Shown: in pieces, positions 38,048 to 47,742 of the stretch
Position numbering within the stretch: position 1 is the first letter of the stretch
Layout of the letters: every line of letters begins with the position of its first letter
Source of the DNA: Nostoc indistinguendum CM1-VF10
GTDB lineage: Bacteria; Cyanobacteriota; Cyanobacteriia; Cyanobacteriales; Nostocaceae
Direction of reading: 5' to 3'
NCBI GenBank assembly: GCA_019359215.1
Contig: JAHHHS010000025.1
Span: 21,922-85,921 of the forward strand
Length of the DNA: 64,000 nucleotides
Made by a program: the position numbers and the translations under genes
The notes under the pieces: model-generated
Told to the model about the DNA's origin: nothing
Database searches by the model: none
The model's input: only the letters and a program-made list of their open reading frames with translations

Positions 38048-39391
38048 TTACCACCGAGGATTTGTCATAATTAATGCCTCTGCTACTGAACTATTTAATG
38101 GAATAGAGAAAAAATTTCCTTGGGCATATTCACAATTCAACTTTCTTAAAAGTGCTAGTTGCTCTTTTGTCTCTACTCCTTCGGCTAGCACATCCATACC
38201 CAGTTTGTGTGCCAATGTGATAATTATCTCAATAATTTCTAAATTTTTACTATTACTGGCTATCAGGCTGATGAAAGAACGGTCAATCTTCAACACACTA
38301 ATCGGAAAGTTATAAAGACGACCTAATGAAGAGTAGCCCGTACCAAAGTCATCAATTGATAACTCAATGCCCATCTCTTGAAGTTGTAAGAGTACGGCAG
38401 TTGCCTTATCGCCATTTTCCACAATTACGCTTTCAGTAATTTCTAGTACTAGAGTGCTAGCATCCAGACCAGTTGAGCGCAAAATTTGCCGAATCTGCTC
38501 AATCAAATCGGGCTGGGAAAATTGCTTGAGGGAGAGATTGACACTGATTTTCTCTATAAAGTTGGAATGATGGCACATTCGCCAAGCTTGCACCTGGCGA
38601 CAGGCTTCATGCAACGCCCAGTTGCCAATGGAGTAAATTAGTCCAGTTTCTTCTGCCAAGGGAATAAAATCTGCTGGATTAAGTAAGCCACGCTCAGGAT
38701 GCTGCCAGTACAACAAAGCCTCAAAACCTAAAATAGAGTCTTTAGTAAGCGAAACAATCGGTTGGTAATAAACTCGAAACTCAAGGCGTTCAATTGCTCG
38801 GCGCAAATCGCTCTCTAACTGCAATTTCGCCAGAGTATTAGCATACATATCTGAGTTGAATAGCTCATAACGCGCTCTGCCCAGGAACTTGGCTCGGTAC
38901 ATTGCTGTGTCAGCATCCCTCAACAGTTCTTCTGGATGTTTATAATCTACTGTCGAACTCAACGCGATGCCAATACTTGCTGTTGTAAACACTTCTTGTC
39001 CGTCAAGCTCAAAGGGTAACTTCAGTTCCTGTTGAATCCGTATTAATGGTTTACCTACCAAATGTTTTTGGTGGACACCAAGCAAGGTTGCTGCGGTATA
39101 ATTAGCCTCTAGGATTATCCCTGCGGCATTAGTTACCAAATAACCATCTGGAGCGAACTCAAACAAATCTTGGTAACGCTGGCGCTCTTTCTCCACTGCC
39201 GCTCGTGTTAGCTTTAACTCCTCGGAGGCTGTCAATAGTTCTTCCATTGCGGTGTGGAGTTCCTCGAAAGCCTCTGTTATTATGTCTTGTTGTGAGCTTG
39301 CCTTAATTCCATTGCATTGTAATAGTCCCTGTATCTGTAAGCACAATTTTTTTATCTCTTGGCTAAATGCATCCACGTTCATGTTGCTCAA
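38048..39391 (-). CDS. PAS-EAL phosphodiesterase with collapsed GGDEF domain
   Basis: 447 aa. N-terminal coiled region (about 1-70), PAS domain (about 70-115), then a remnant of only the last ~55 residues of a GGDEF domain (from LDGQEVFTTASIGIALSS), then a full EAL domain (about 190-445). The GGDEF motif itself is absent. The EAL catalytic set is intact: GFEALLYW, EITES, DDFGTGYSSLG, LKIDRSF and EGVE. It is predicted to degrade cyclic di-GMP without making it. The closest relative in the window is the gene at 61297-63902, which retains the whole GGDEF domain; the junction lies at a shared IQQEL segment, suggesting a deletion or recombination between PAS and GGDEF parts. Confidence 0.85.
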   Translation of the reverse strand: MSNMNVDAFSQEIKKLCLQIQGLLQCNGIKASSQQDIITEAFEELHTAMEELLTASEELKLTRAAVEKERQRYQDLFEFAPDGYLVTNAAGIILEANYTAATLLGVHQKHLVGKPLIRIQQELKLPFELDGQEVFTTASIGIALSSTVDYKHPEELLRDADTAMYRAKFLGRARYELFNSDMYANTLAKLQLESDLRRAIERLEFRVYYQPIVSLTKDSILGFEALLYWQHPERGLLNPADFIPLAEETGLIYSIGNWALHEACRQVQAWRMCHHSNFIEKISVNLSLKQFSQPDLIEQIRQILRSTGLDASTLVLEITESVIVENGDKATAVLLQLQEMGIELSIDDFGTGYSSLGRLYNFPISVLKIDRSFISLIASNSKNLEIIEIIITLAHKLGMDVLAEGVETKEQLALLRKLNCEYAQGNFFSIPLNSSVAEALIMTNPRW

Positions 39392-40185
39392 CTCACAAAA
39401 CTATGAAACGTAGGTGTGAATGAAGAGAGTAAGAGAAGCAAACACCATACCTTCCTCAAGGGTTCAGATCCTTTTGAGCAAGCGAGAATTGGGTTACTTG
39501 CAAGAGGGGACATATTGTAAATAAATATGGCAGAACTTATTTTCTTGATTTACTAATTTATCTATACAATGCTGAGAAAGCAAACAAATTTGTCCACACT
39601 CAAATTAACTCTTCGCACTATTCAGTGCCACAAACTTGTCCATTAATGACCAAAGTAGAAAGTTGGAGCAAGCCCTACTTGCTGAGATTTTTACTTTATT
39701 AAATACAACTTCAATTTATTAAAGTTAAATTTTACCATAACAGTATACTTGCTGTGCCTATTTTTTAAATATTTCTTAAGATGTATTCACTTTTGTGATA
39801 TTAATGACAAAAGCGTTTTTTGTTACTTAGCTGCTTAGTAGTCTACTAAAGAAATTCAGTGGGGTTTTATAGTAAGAAAACCAAGTTATTTTCTCCCTTT
39901 GTCTTTACCCATTAAGCTAATCGTCATTCATTTTTCCAGACTGATTCGCTTGTAATAAGGGCTTCAGCCCTGGTTTTATGCAACTTAAATGTTCATTAGC
40001 TTATTTTTGACTTGGTCGAGTATTCGTAGTATAAAATGTAATACATAACGGGAGCATTTCAATGCAAGCAAAAATAAATGTCGAAGGACTAAAAGCTAGG
40101 CAACGAAAGTTTATAAGCCAGTAACTTACAGTTTAAGAAGCATTTTACACTCCCTACAGAATTGACTGCTAGCCCCTAAATATTA
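39392..40185. other. Non-coding gap
   Basis: 794 bp of AT-rich DNA. A small hairpin AGGGCTTCAGCCCT lies at about 39959-39972. A 20-codon ORF at 40062-40124 has GGAG upstream but no recognisable homology. Otherwise nothing is seen. Confidence 0.4.
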
Positions 40186-41175
40186 TTACAGTCGATCAAT
40201 TATCTTAGCATTCTCTGGCAGCTTGGCATCTCGTTGCCCAACAGTACGTGCCCTAGCTGTGAACAAACCAATGGGAGTATTCAATAAATCTACAAGGGTA
40301 GCTTGACCAGCAATGCCTGCGGCGGGCTGCGCCAACGCCTTTTTAATATCCCTTGGTATTTCTTTCAATAACCAACGTGCTAAACGATAGCCGTATTCTT
40401 TGAGTGTAATCTCTCGCATCAAATCTACACCATGCAGTTCATGTAGATAGCGGTTTGAGCGTCCATAGCGCCGCCATTGACTTTGCAGTTCTTTAAGTGT
40501 GGCGCGGTGGCGGTGCTGAACGATCGCATTCGGGGCAAATTCCAAACGTCCGATGTTTTCCCCCAAAATCCGCCAGCAAATATCGGCATCGCCACCAGTG
40601 GTAAGATAGGGACGAAATAAACCCGCTTTTTCTAAGGCAATGCGTCGAATTGCCAAATTAGCCGTTTGACCATAGGGACAAAAGGAATGGTTAAGTGTGT
40701 GCTTTTGCGACAAAGTTTCTTGACGATCTGCGTGCTGTTCTAGCAAAGTTGTGCCTGGTAGTGCCAAAATTTCACCAGCGACAATTATCACTTTTTTGTT
40801 GACAAAAGGCTGAATTAATGAATTTAACCATTGAGGTTGTGGGCGACAATCTGCATCGGTAAAAACTATAATTTCACCTGTAGCGGCGCGAATCGCAGTA
40901 TTACGAGCAGCATAGGAGCTTTGAATTTGGTTTTCGCTTAAGGGGCGAATTGTAATCGGGTAATTTTCGGCAAATGTTTTGAGGATGGTGAGAGTGCGAT
41001 CGCTACTATTATTGTCCACCAACAAGTACTCTACCCGGTCTTTCGGGTAGGTTTGAGACAACAGACAATCGATTAACTCTGGTAAATCTGCCTCACCGTT
41101 ATAAATAGGAACAACCACCGACACCATTGGTAAAAAATTGGTGGCGGTGGTTGCATCAACTGGCTGATGATTCAT
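40186..41175 (-). CDS. Family 2 glycosyltransferase
   Basis: 329 aa. GT-A fold with VSVVVPIYNGEADLPELIDC, LLVDNNSSDRT, the metal-binding FTDADCRPQPQWL and GGDADICWRI. It probably transfers sugars to a cell-surface glycan, with no membrane helices of its own. Residues about 277-288 (KKALAQPAAGIAG) are encoded by a dispersed GC-rich palindromic repeat (40315-40341), which appears to have been inserted in frame. Donor and acceptor unknown. Confidence 0.85.
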   Translation of the reverse strand: MNHQPVDATTATNFLPMVSVVVPIYNGEADLPELIDCLLSQTYPKDRVEYLLVDNNSSDRTLTILKTFAENYPITIRPLSENQIQSSYAARNTAIRAATGEIIVFTDADCRPQPQWLNSLIQPFVNKKVIIVAGEILALPGTTLLEQHADRQETLSQKHTLNHSFCPYGQTANLAIRRIALEKAGLFRPYLTTGGDADICWRILGENIGRLEFAPNAIVQHRHRATLKELQSQWRRYGRSNRYLHELHGVDLMREITLKEYGYRLARWLLKEIPRDIKKALAQPAAGIAGQATLVDLLNTPIGLFTARARTVGQRDAKLPENAKIIDRL

Positions 41176-41323
41176 AAATCTGAGATTTTAGAGATGGGAT
41201 TTCTAACTAGTATTCCCAATCCAAAATCCTAGAACGGTATATCAAGCAGTTTTCATAACTCCAAAAATCTGGATTTGGGAATACTACTATATAAACACCT
41301 GACAACAAATCATTCGCGTCAAT

Positions 41324-42664
41324 CTAAAATTTCAGGTTATCGGCGCGGCTCATGGGTCGAGTAGGCTGATTTGCTGGCGGCTGGGCAAAGTTTTTATTGG
41401 ATAAAATTGCGATCGCCCGGGCATATTGCGGATCATTCTTAGTTCCGATTAAATCTGGATTAGAAGCTAACTGCCGCTCTTGTGCCTCTGTCAAGTCTAG
41501 CTTGATATCTGGGACAATGCCTTTATGGTTAATATCTGTTCCCGCAGGGGTGTAGTAATGGGCAATGGTAACTGCCAAGCCGGAACCATCTGCAAGCTCA
41601 TGAACGGACTGCACTAACGCTTTACCAAAGGTTTGTCCACCTACGACTACCGCCCGCTTATTATCCTTGAGTGCCCCTGTAAGGATTTCACTAGCACTAG
41701 CTGAATTACCATCCACTAAGACTGCCAATGGACGATTTGTCAGAGCAGTGCGATTGGCTTTAGTTTCGTCAGTGCCGCCCACACGGTTTACTGTCTTGAC
41801 AATTCCGCCCTCATCGTACCACATTCGGGCAATCTCAATGCTCGCCTGCAACAACCCACCAGGATTTCCTCGCAAATCCAAGACATAAGAATCGACTTTC
41901 TTAGTGTTTAAATCGCGGATGGCTCGTTGCATTTGTTCTGCGGCGTGGGCGCTAAATTCCCGCAAACGGATATAACCAATGCGGCGATTTCCTTCTTGCT
42001 TGAGGGTATAACGTACCGTTGGCACTTCAATATTTGCTCTCGTCAGCTTCAAATCAAAGGCATTTACTCCTCTCCGCCCCAGCTTTAGTTTGATAGGAGT
42101 ACCCGCTTTGCCACGAATTAGCTTAGAGGCATCATCCACTTTCATTTTGAGAGTGGGTTTGCCGTCAATTGCCAAAATTTCATCGCCTGCTTTGATCCCA
42201 GCTCTCAGTGCTGGAGAATTTTCTATGGCTTCGACAACAGTGAGCCGTTGAGTTTTTTCGTTCACTTCCATCCGAATGCCAATACCAGAGACTTCCCCAG
42301 ATGTTTGGCTAGTGAGGGCTTCAAACTGTTTGGGATCCATGAATCGAGTGTAAGGATCTCCCAACTTTTGTAAAGCTTCACGGATGGCAGCATAAGCCTC
42401 TTCACGAGAAGAATAGTCTTTGCTCAACAGGCTTTGCCTGGTTGCTTGCCAATTTTGTTGATTAAATTTGCCATCAACATATTCATGATTCACCAGTTGC
42501 CAAACTTGGTCAACTATTACTTTCGGGCTGTCTTGTAGGGCTAGAGAGGCACGGACAGCACGAGTCCAAGCGGAACCGAACACAGACATCGTAGCAGTAG
42601 TGGCGATCGCTCCACCAATCAAGGCTACTTGGAGCGGCGAGTAACTTTTCGCAGATTGGTTCAT
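41324..42664 (-). CDS. Carboxyl-terminal processing peptidase (S41), Ctp family
   Basis: 446 aa. N-terminal hydrophobic segment (about 10-35) for export, N-terminal helical domain, PDZ domain (about 110-195; VSGIGIRME, AGIKAGDEILAIDGKPT), then the S41 catalytic domain with the serine in DGNSASASEIL and the lysine in GGQTFGKALVQS. Cyanobacterial genomes encode CtpA, CtpB and CtpC; CtpA processes the D1 protein. I cannot tell which paralogue this is. Likely periplasmic or lumenal. Confidence 0.92.
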   Translation of the reverse strand: MNQSAKSYSPLQVALIGGAIATTATMSVFGSAWTRAVRASLALQDSPKVIVDQVWQLVNHEYVDGKFNQQNWQATRQSLLSKDYSSREEAYAAIREALQKLGDPYTRFMDPKQFEALTSQTSGEVSGIGIRMEVNEKTQRLTVVEAIENSPALRAGIKAGDEILAIDGKPTLKMKVDDASKLIRGKAGTPIKLKLGRRGVNAFDLKLTRANIEVPTVRYTLKQEGNRRIGYIRLREFSAHAAEQMQRAIRDLNTKKVDSYVLDLRGNPGGLLQASIEIARMWYDEGGIVKTVNRVGGTDETKANRTALTNRPLAVLVDGNSASASEILTGALKDNKRAVVVGGQTFGKALVQSVHELADGSGLAVTIAHYYTPAGTDINHKGIVPDIKLDLTEAQERQLASNPDLIGTKNDPQYARAIAILSNKNFAQPPANQPTRPMSRADNLKF

Positions 42665-42859
42665 GTATATAAGCTGGAATAATTGTGTTATTGACAGTTT
42701 AGCAATCAGGCTTTCTAGAAATTTTTAAGTTTTTATACCCCAAACTAAGCTATGCTCTGTTCATAATTTTTATCGTTGAATGATGCTGAAAATACTGCAT
42801 GATTAACAACGACTTCTTAGTTTCTTAGCCTTCTCCGGAAGGCTATACTCAATATGTGA

Positions 42860-42920
42860 CACTTTGATCAGCGTCATGTTTGTATTTCTTTATTACTTTT
42901 ATAAGATAGCACTTTGATCA
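42860..42920. repeat. CACTTTGATCA direct repeats upstream of the YdcF-like gene
   Basis: Identical 11-mers occur at 42860-42870 and 42910-42920, exactly 50 bp apart. They lie 54 bp before the ATG of the following gene. Either regulator sites or a small duplication. Confidence 0.35.
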
Positions 42921-42973
42921 CTGAAATGCAGCACTGTTAGACAGCGATTAAATCGTGTTTTGTTACCTAAGTC

Positions 42974-43672
42974 ATGAAACGTAAATTTACCATCAAATCA
43001 TTAATTTCTATTAAAAAAAATTTTGCTGATTTGTGGCAACTGTTACAAAAACTAACTGGTGGATTGTACTTTGTTTTGGGCACTTGGCTGATTTTCACTA
43101 CTATAACCTTAGTTTTTGCTTCTTCCCAGCCAGTAGATGCTTTCTTTGTGCTTGGTGGGAGTATTCGTCGAGAAACTTATGTTGCCCAACAAGCAAAACA
43201 ATACCCGCAAACTCCAATTTTAATTTCTCATGGTTCCCCAGACCCCTGTATATGGTTACTTTTTCAGGCAGAATTAGCAGATTTACAAAACGTTTGGTTA
43301 GAAAAGTGCGCGAATTCTACTTTTGAAAATTTTTATTATGGTATTCCAATTTTGCGACGTTGGGGAGTGCATAAAGTCATGTTGATTACCTCGCAGAGTC
43401 ATTTACCTAGAGCCAAATGGATGGCACAGATTCTTTTGGGCGCTCATGGTATTTGGGTAGAAACAGAGATTGTTCAGGAGTCGGGTGTTCCTGGTAATCG
43501 TGAATCTTGGCCCAAAACTGGATTAGATGTAACACGCAGCTTATTTTGGGCGATTGTAAGTCAAATTATTCAGCCGCAATGCTCAAATGTAACCAGACTT
43601 ACTCAAGTAGATATGCAAGCTTGGGAGAATCGAGGTTTTCATTGTGAACACCAAGGGGGCTTGAGGAAATAA
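42974..43672 (+). CDS. YdcF/SanA-like (DUF218) membrane protein
   Basis: 232 aa. One membrane helix near residues 35-55 (GLYFVLGTWLIFTTITLVFA) is followed by the DUF218 fold: DAFFVLGGSIRRE, ILISHGSPDP, STFENFYYGIPILRRWGV and LITSQSHLPRAKWMAQILLG. Relatives such as SanA and ElyC affect envelope integrity. Exact role unknown. Confidence 0.8.
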   Translation: MKRKFTIKSLISIKKNFADLWQLLQKLTGGLYFVLGTWLIFTTITLVFASSQPVDAFFVLGGSIRRETYVAQQAKQYPQTPILISHGSPDPCIWLLFQAELADLQNVWLEKCANSTFENFYYGIPILRRWGVHKVMLITSQSHLPRAKWMAQILLGAHGIWVETEIVQESGVPGNRESWPKTGLDVTRSLFWAIVSQIIQPQCSNVTRLTQVDMQAWENRGFHCEHQGGLRK

Positions 43673-43899
43673 GGGGGATGAGGTAGTACGGCAATAAGGT
43701 TATCAAAATTTTTTGGAAATAGTTCAGAGTTTTGGTTAAACCTCCAACAGAATTGGGAACTTTACTACGTTCTTAAGGAAGAAGAAGAGGAACTAAAAAG
43801 TATTTCGCAATTTAGAACCACTAAGTAGCGATCGCCTGGAATTTTAAGCAATATATTTGCATAGAATAATCGCAATTGGGTGATGCACCCAAAGGAAAA

Positions 43900-45102
43900 T
43901 TAATGCAAAAATTCCCAATCTTGTAGCATCAAAATAGCATCTCTATACAAAGACAAATCTACTTGGTGAACTTCTATCCCCTGCCCGATTCTTTTTAGAA
44001 GGGTGATGGTCAAATTTCCTCCCAAGTGTTCACGGAACTCCGTAAGCCCCCTAAATAGACAATGCGGATGATCTAGTTGATCTAATTGCTCTGTCAATGC
44101 CGATACGTACAAAGTAAAGCCTAATTTTTTGAGTGTAGTTATAACCCTTTGCCACTCAGATTGCAAGAGTTGCCCTGTTAAATATGAATAGGTTGTGTCC
44201 AAAGCAATGCCGATCGCTACAGCTTCACCATGACGTAGGCTGTAATTAGTTAAATGCTCTAGTTTGTGAGCAGCCCAGTGTCCAAAATCCAAAGGACGCG
44301 ATGAACCCATTTCAAAGGGGTCGCCGCTACCAGCAATATGCTCTAAGTGCAACTGGGAACAGCGATAGATTAGCCTTTCCATTATGTCCATGTCTCGATT
44401 AGCCAATTTATCGGCATTAGTCATAATGAAATCGAAGAAATCTGCATCTTTAATCAGCGCCACTTTCACAGCTTCTGCAATACCCGATCGCCAATCTCGA
44501 TCGTCAAGGCTAGTAAGAAAATCAAAGTCATTCAAGACAGCATAAGGTGGCATGAATGTACCCAAAAAGTTTTTCTTGCCGAAGGCATTAATTCCGTTCT
44601 TTACCCCTACACCAGAATCATTTTGCCCTAATACTGTTGTCGGTACCCGTAGCAGTCTAATTCCTCGGTGCGCCGTTGTTGCTGCGTATCCGGCCATGTC
44701 TAGGACAGCTCCACCTCCAATTGCTAAGATGTAGGAGTGACGACACAATCCAGCTGCATTTATCTGCTGATGAATTTGCTCTATAAATCTAGAATCATTC
44801 TTGACTGCTTCTCCACCCGGAACTATTATCGGCTCACTGCTCAGTGTTAGTACATTTTCATAATACTGAGCATAGACTGATAAATTTTTTAGCAACCCTT
44901 CCTGATACTGTAAAAATCCTGCATCTACCACTGCTAGCACTTGTTTTGGGGCTGTCTCTCCATCTATGGCAATCACTTGTGCGAGTAAAGGATTATCTAA
45001 CTGAAACAGGCCTCTAGTGAAGTGAACGTCATAGTTAAAGTTCACGCGAACACATTGGTTAATTGGTTGCAGATTAAGAGCGGTTTTTTGTTGAATAATC
45101 AT
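43900..45102 (-). CDS. eboD: EboD-like 3-dehydroquinate synthase homologue
   Basis: 400 aa. Sugar-phosphate cyclase of the dehydroquinate synthase family: NAD-binding GGEAVKNDSRFIEQI and ILAIGGGAVLDMAGYAAT, PTTVLGQNDSGVGVKNGINA, and metal ligands in RHGEAVAIGIALD and the DFGHWAAHKLE segment. The length and sequence differ from the housekeeping AroB. It is divergent from eboA, next to the whole ebo cluster, which makes EboD the best call. Its substrate in that pathway is not established to my knowledge. Confidence 0.82.
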   Translation of the reverse strand: MIIQQKTALNLQPINQCVRVNFNYDVHFTRGLFQLDNPLLAQVIAIDGETAPKQVLAVVDAGFLQYQEGLLKNLSVYAQYYENVLTLSSEPIIVPGGEAVKNDSRFIEQIHQQINAAGLCRHSYILAIGGGAVLDMAGYAATTAHRGIRLLRVPTTVLGQNDSGVGVKNGINAFGKKNFLGTFMPPYAVLNDFDFLTSLDDRDWRSGIAEAVKVALIKDADFFDFIMTNADKLANRDMDIMERLIYRCSQLHLEHIAGSGDPFEMGSSRPLDFGHWAAHKLEHLTNYSLRHGEAVAIGIALDTTYSYLTGQLLQSEWQRVITTLKKLGFTLYVSALTEQLDQLDHPHCLFRGLTEFREHLGGNLTITLLKRIGQGIEVHQVDLSLYRDAILMLQDWEFLH

Positions 45103-45563
45103 TGGAATATTATTATTTTTTAATTACTACAAATACATACAACACAGTTAAATTTAATAGTAGATTAGGCAAAATTAAAGTTATTTAAAATGATTGATAA
45201 CTTAACAACAAGCTAATGAATTGATCAGGCTTTTAAAGGTTTGTTCATCCTAGTTACGTAATTTTTAAAATAATACTAATTTGCAATTTTATGAATGCCT
45301 AAACTTTATATCTAAGATGGGCTATCAATATGAGTATTACATAAAATTTTAATTTTATTCCGTAAGCGAATTTTATTATTTATCTAATCAAAATAGTATC
45401 TTTACAGTATCTTATTTAAAATCGGAAGATTTTTATAGATTCAGTGAAGTTATAATCTCAGTAGTATATTATCTAGCTGCTTTAATCACAAAATATCAAG
45501 TTTAGTGCTATATTTTATACTTGGTTGTCACAAAAAGTTGGGCAACTTTTCCTGAAATTCATC
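45103..45563. other. Divergent promoter region of eboD and eboA
   Basis: About 460 bp of very AT-rich DNA between the two divergent genes. It must carry both promoters, but I recognise no specific regulatory site, hairpin or repeat. Confidence 0.5.
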
Positions 45564-46445
45564 ATGAGTAAAGTAAACAAGTTACTGCATCATTGGCTGT
45601 CAAAGTCTGTTTCAGAGAAAGCTTTTGTTTGGCTAGAACAGAAGCAGGCACAGATTGCTGGCGGTGCTGCTGAGAAAGTGTTTTTTACGGCTTTTAGTGC
45701 AGTACCGCGTTATCTAGGTAAAGAGGATTTGCAGCTAACATTCCAGGACTTGGAAGCAGCACAGGATGTGATTCCCGGTTGGTATCCTGGTCATTGGAGT
45801 GTAGATCAATCGGGTCGGACACTGTTGCTTCTAGCTTTGCCCCACGATGATCCTGAGGGCTATGTGCGATCGCTTGATAAATTCTTCTCCACTGCCGATA
45901 TGGGGGAGTTAGTTGTCCTTTATCAAAGTTTGCCGTTATTACCACATCCAGAGTTACATCGCCATCGTGCTGCTGAAGGAATTCGCAGCAATATGAGTAA
46001 TGTATTCCAAGCCATAGCACTACGGAACCCTTATCCGGCGGATTATTTAGATAATGCTGCTTGGAATCAGATGGTGCTGAAGGCTGTGTTTGTTGGCAGT
46101 CCTTTGCATCTAATTTGGGGACTCGATCGGCGTGCTAACCCAGAATTGGCAAGAATGTTAGCAGACTATGCCCATGAACGTTGGGCAGCTAAACGCTCAG
46201 TTACACCAGAACTTTGGCGACCTGTAGGACGGTTTGCGGATAGCGCCATCATCACAGATTTAGAAAAAGTACTGGCTAATGGGGATATAGACGAGCAACA
46301 AGCAGCAGCGTTAGCTTGTGCTGAGTCTCCTTTATCTCAAGCACAAGAATTACTTTCCCGTTATCCAGATTTACAGTCATCCATTCAAAAAGGTAATCTG
46401 ACTTGGAGCAGTTTTAGCCGCGATACCTGCGGCGATCTGCGCTAA
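45564..46445 (+). CDS. eboA: EboA domain protein
   Basis: 293 aa from the ATG at 45564 (MSKVNKLLHHWL); an upstream TTG extension is unlikely. All-helical protein with the EboA-type features TAFSAVPRYLGKEDLQLT and IPGWYPGHWSVDQSGRTLLL. First gene of the rightward ebo operon, whose products are linked to moving scytonemin precursors (and other metabolites) across the inner membrane. The last codons (DTCGDLR and stop) fall in a dispersed GC-rich repeat at 46421-46452, so the natural C-terminus may have been altered. Confidence 0.85.
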   Translation: MSKVNKLLHHWLSKSVSEKAFVWLEQKQAQIAGGAAEKVFFTAFSAVPRYLGKEDLQLTFQDLEAAQDVIPGWYPGHWSVDQSGRTLLLLALPHDDPEGYVRSLDKFFSTADMGELVVLYQSLPLLPHPELHRHRAAEGIRSNMSNVFQAIALRNPYPADYLDNAAWNQMVLKAVFVGSPLHLIWGLDRRANPELARMLADYAHERWAAKRSVTPELWRPVGRFADSAIITDLEKVLANGDIDEQQAAALACAESPLSQAQELLSRYPDLQSSIQKGNLTWSSFSRDTCGDLR

Positions 46446-46452
46446 CGCCTTT
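46421..46452. repeat. GC-rich dispersed repeat at the 3' end of eboA
   Basis: CCTGCGGCGATCTGCGC followed by TAACGCCTTTTT. It closely matches the repeat inside the glycosyltransferase gene (40315-40345, CCTGCGGCGGGCTGCGCC). The TAA of eboA is part of it. Confidence 0.7.
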
Positions 46453-46561
46453 TTGTTTACAAATAAAAGGAAGCAGGGAATAGGGTACAAGTTATGACTT
46501 GTCACCTGTCCCTTGTCCCCTAATCCCCATGCCCCATGTCCAGTCCCCAATCATTAAAACC

Positions 46562-47470
46562 ATGATGTTCATCGATCCTCACATTCACATGTGTTCGCGT
46601 ACTACTTACGATTACTTAGTAATGCGGGAATATGGCATTGTCGCCGTTATTGAACCAGCTTTTTGGTTAGGACAACCGCGAACAAACGCTGGCACATTCA
46701 AAGACTACTTCAGCAGTCTTGTAGGCTGGGAACGGTTTCGTGCTAGTCAATTTGGCATCCAACATTACTGCACAATCGGGCTTAATCCGAAAGAAGCTAA
46801 CAATGAGGCATTAGCAGCAGAAGTTATAGAATTGCTACCACTTTATGCCTGTAAAGAAGGAGTTGTTGCCATTGGTGAAATTGGCTATGACGACATGACA
46901 GAAGCAGAAGATAAGTACTTTTGTCAACAGTTAGCATTAGCCAAAGAACTCGATATGTTGGTGCTAATTCATACCCCTCATCGCAATAAAAAGGCGGGTG
47001 CTAGTCGGAGTATGGATCGCTGTATTGAATACGGTTTAGATCCCTCACAAGTAGTTATTGATCATAACAATGAGGAAACCGTTGAGGAAGTATTACGACG
47101 AGGTTTTTGGGCAGCTTTTACGATTTATCCACAGACGAAGATGGGTAATGCCAGGATGGTAGAAGTTGTCCGTAAGTATGGACGCGATCGCATTATTGTA
47201 GATAGTAGTGCTGATTGGGGTATTAGCGATCCTTTAGCAGTCCCAAAAACGGCTCAGTTAATGTTAGATAGGGGCATTCCTGAAGAACATGTGCGAGCAG
47301 TTTGTTATGAAAATGCCCTAGCTGCTTACAGTCAAACTGGGCAGATGCAAGAATCAGACTGGCTCAATCCCCAATCTGTTGATCAACGTGAGTTGTTCAA
47401 TGGCAATTCAGTTTTGCGGGGACAGGAACCAGGAATTAAATCAGTTTCCGATTATGTGTTGATTGAGTAG
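46562..47470 (+). CDS. eboB: EboB, TatD-family metal-dependent hydrolase
   Basis: 302 aa from ATG 46562 (MMFIDPHIHMCSRT); the frame extends upstream to a TTG at 46499, but that part is coded by CCCATGCCCCATGTCC-type repeats and was excluded. Metal-binding motifs of the TatD/PHP-like amidohydrolase fold: DPHIH at the start, IGEIGYDD, LIHTPHRNK, VIDHNNEET, and a terminal VDSSADWG. Second gene of the ebo operon. Substrate unknown. Confidence 0.88.
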   Translation: MMFIDPHIHMCSRTTYDYLVMREYGIVAVIEPAFWLGQPRTNAGTFKDYFSSLVGWERFRASQFGIQHYCTIGLNPKEANNEALAAEVIELLPLYACKEGVVAIGEIGYDDMTEAEDKYFCQQLALAKELDMLVLIHTPHRNKKAGASRSMDRCIEYGLDPSQVVIDHNNEETVEEVLRRGFWAAFTIYPQTKMGNARMVEVVRKYGRDRIIVDSSADWGISDPLAVPKTAQLMLDRGIPEEHVRAVCYENALAAYSQTGQMQESDWLNPQSVDQRELFNGNSVLRGQEPGIKSVSDYVLIE

Positions 47471-47742
47471 AAGTTTGGGAGTGGGGAGTCGGGAATAGGG
47501 AAGAGAAATTTTTATCTTTTTAACGTAGACACAAAGCGTCTGGCCGCAGCTACGGCAAGGCGCAGAGGACACAGAGAGAAGAAAGAGAAGGAAAAATTGC
47601 TTAACTGAACTGTATTTGTATTGCCTGATAGGTAATTCACTATGAGTTGTAAATGATAGTTAATGGGTGTTCAGTACATTAATATGTGATCCATTTTTAA
47701 TATGCGCTTTTTTGAGAAATTACTATGCAGGGAGGCAGATAA

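Noticed and set aside
40062..40124. 20-codon ORF (MQAKINVEGLKARQ...) with GGAG upstream
   Set aside because: Plausible initiation site, but too short and without any recognisable relative to call as a gene.
46499..46561. N-terminal extension of EboB from TTG
   Set aside because: Encoded by CCCATGCCCC-type repeats; the metal-binding DPHIH starts right after ATG 46562.
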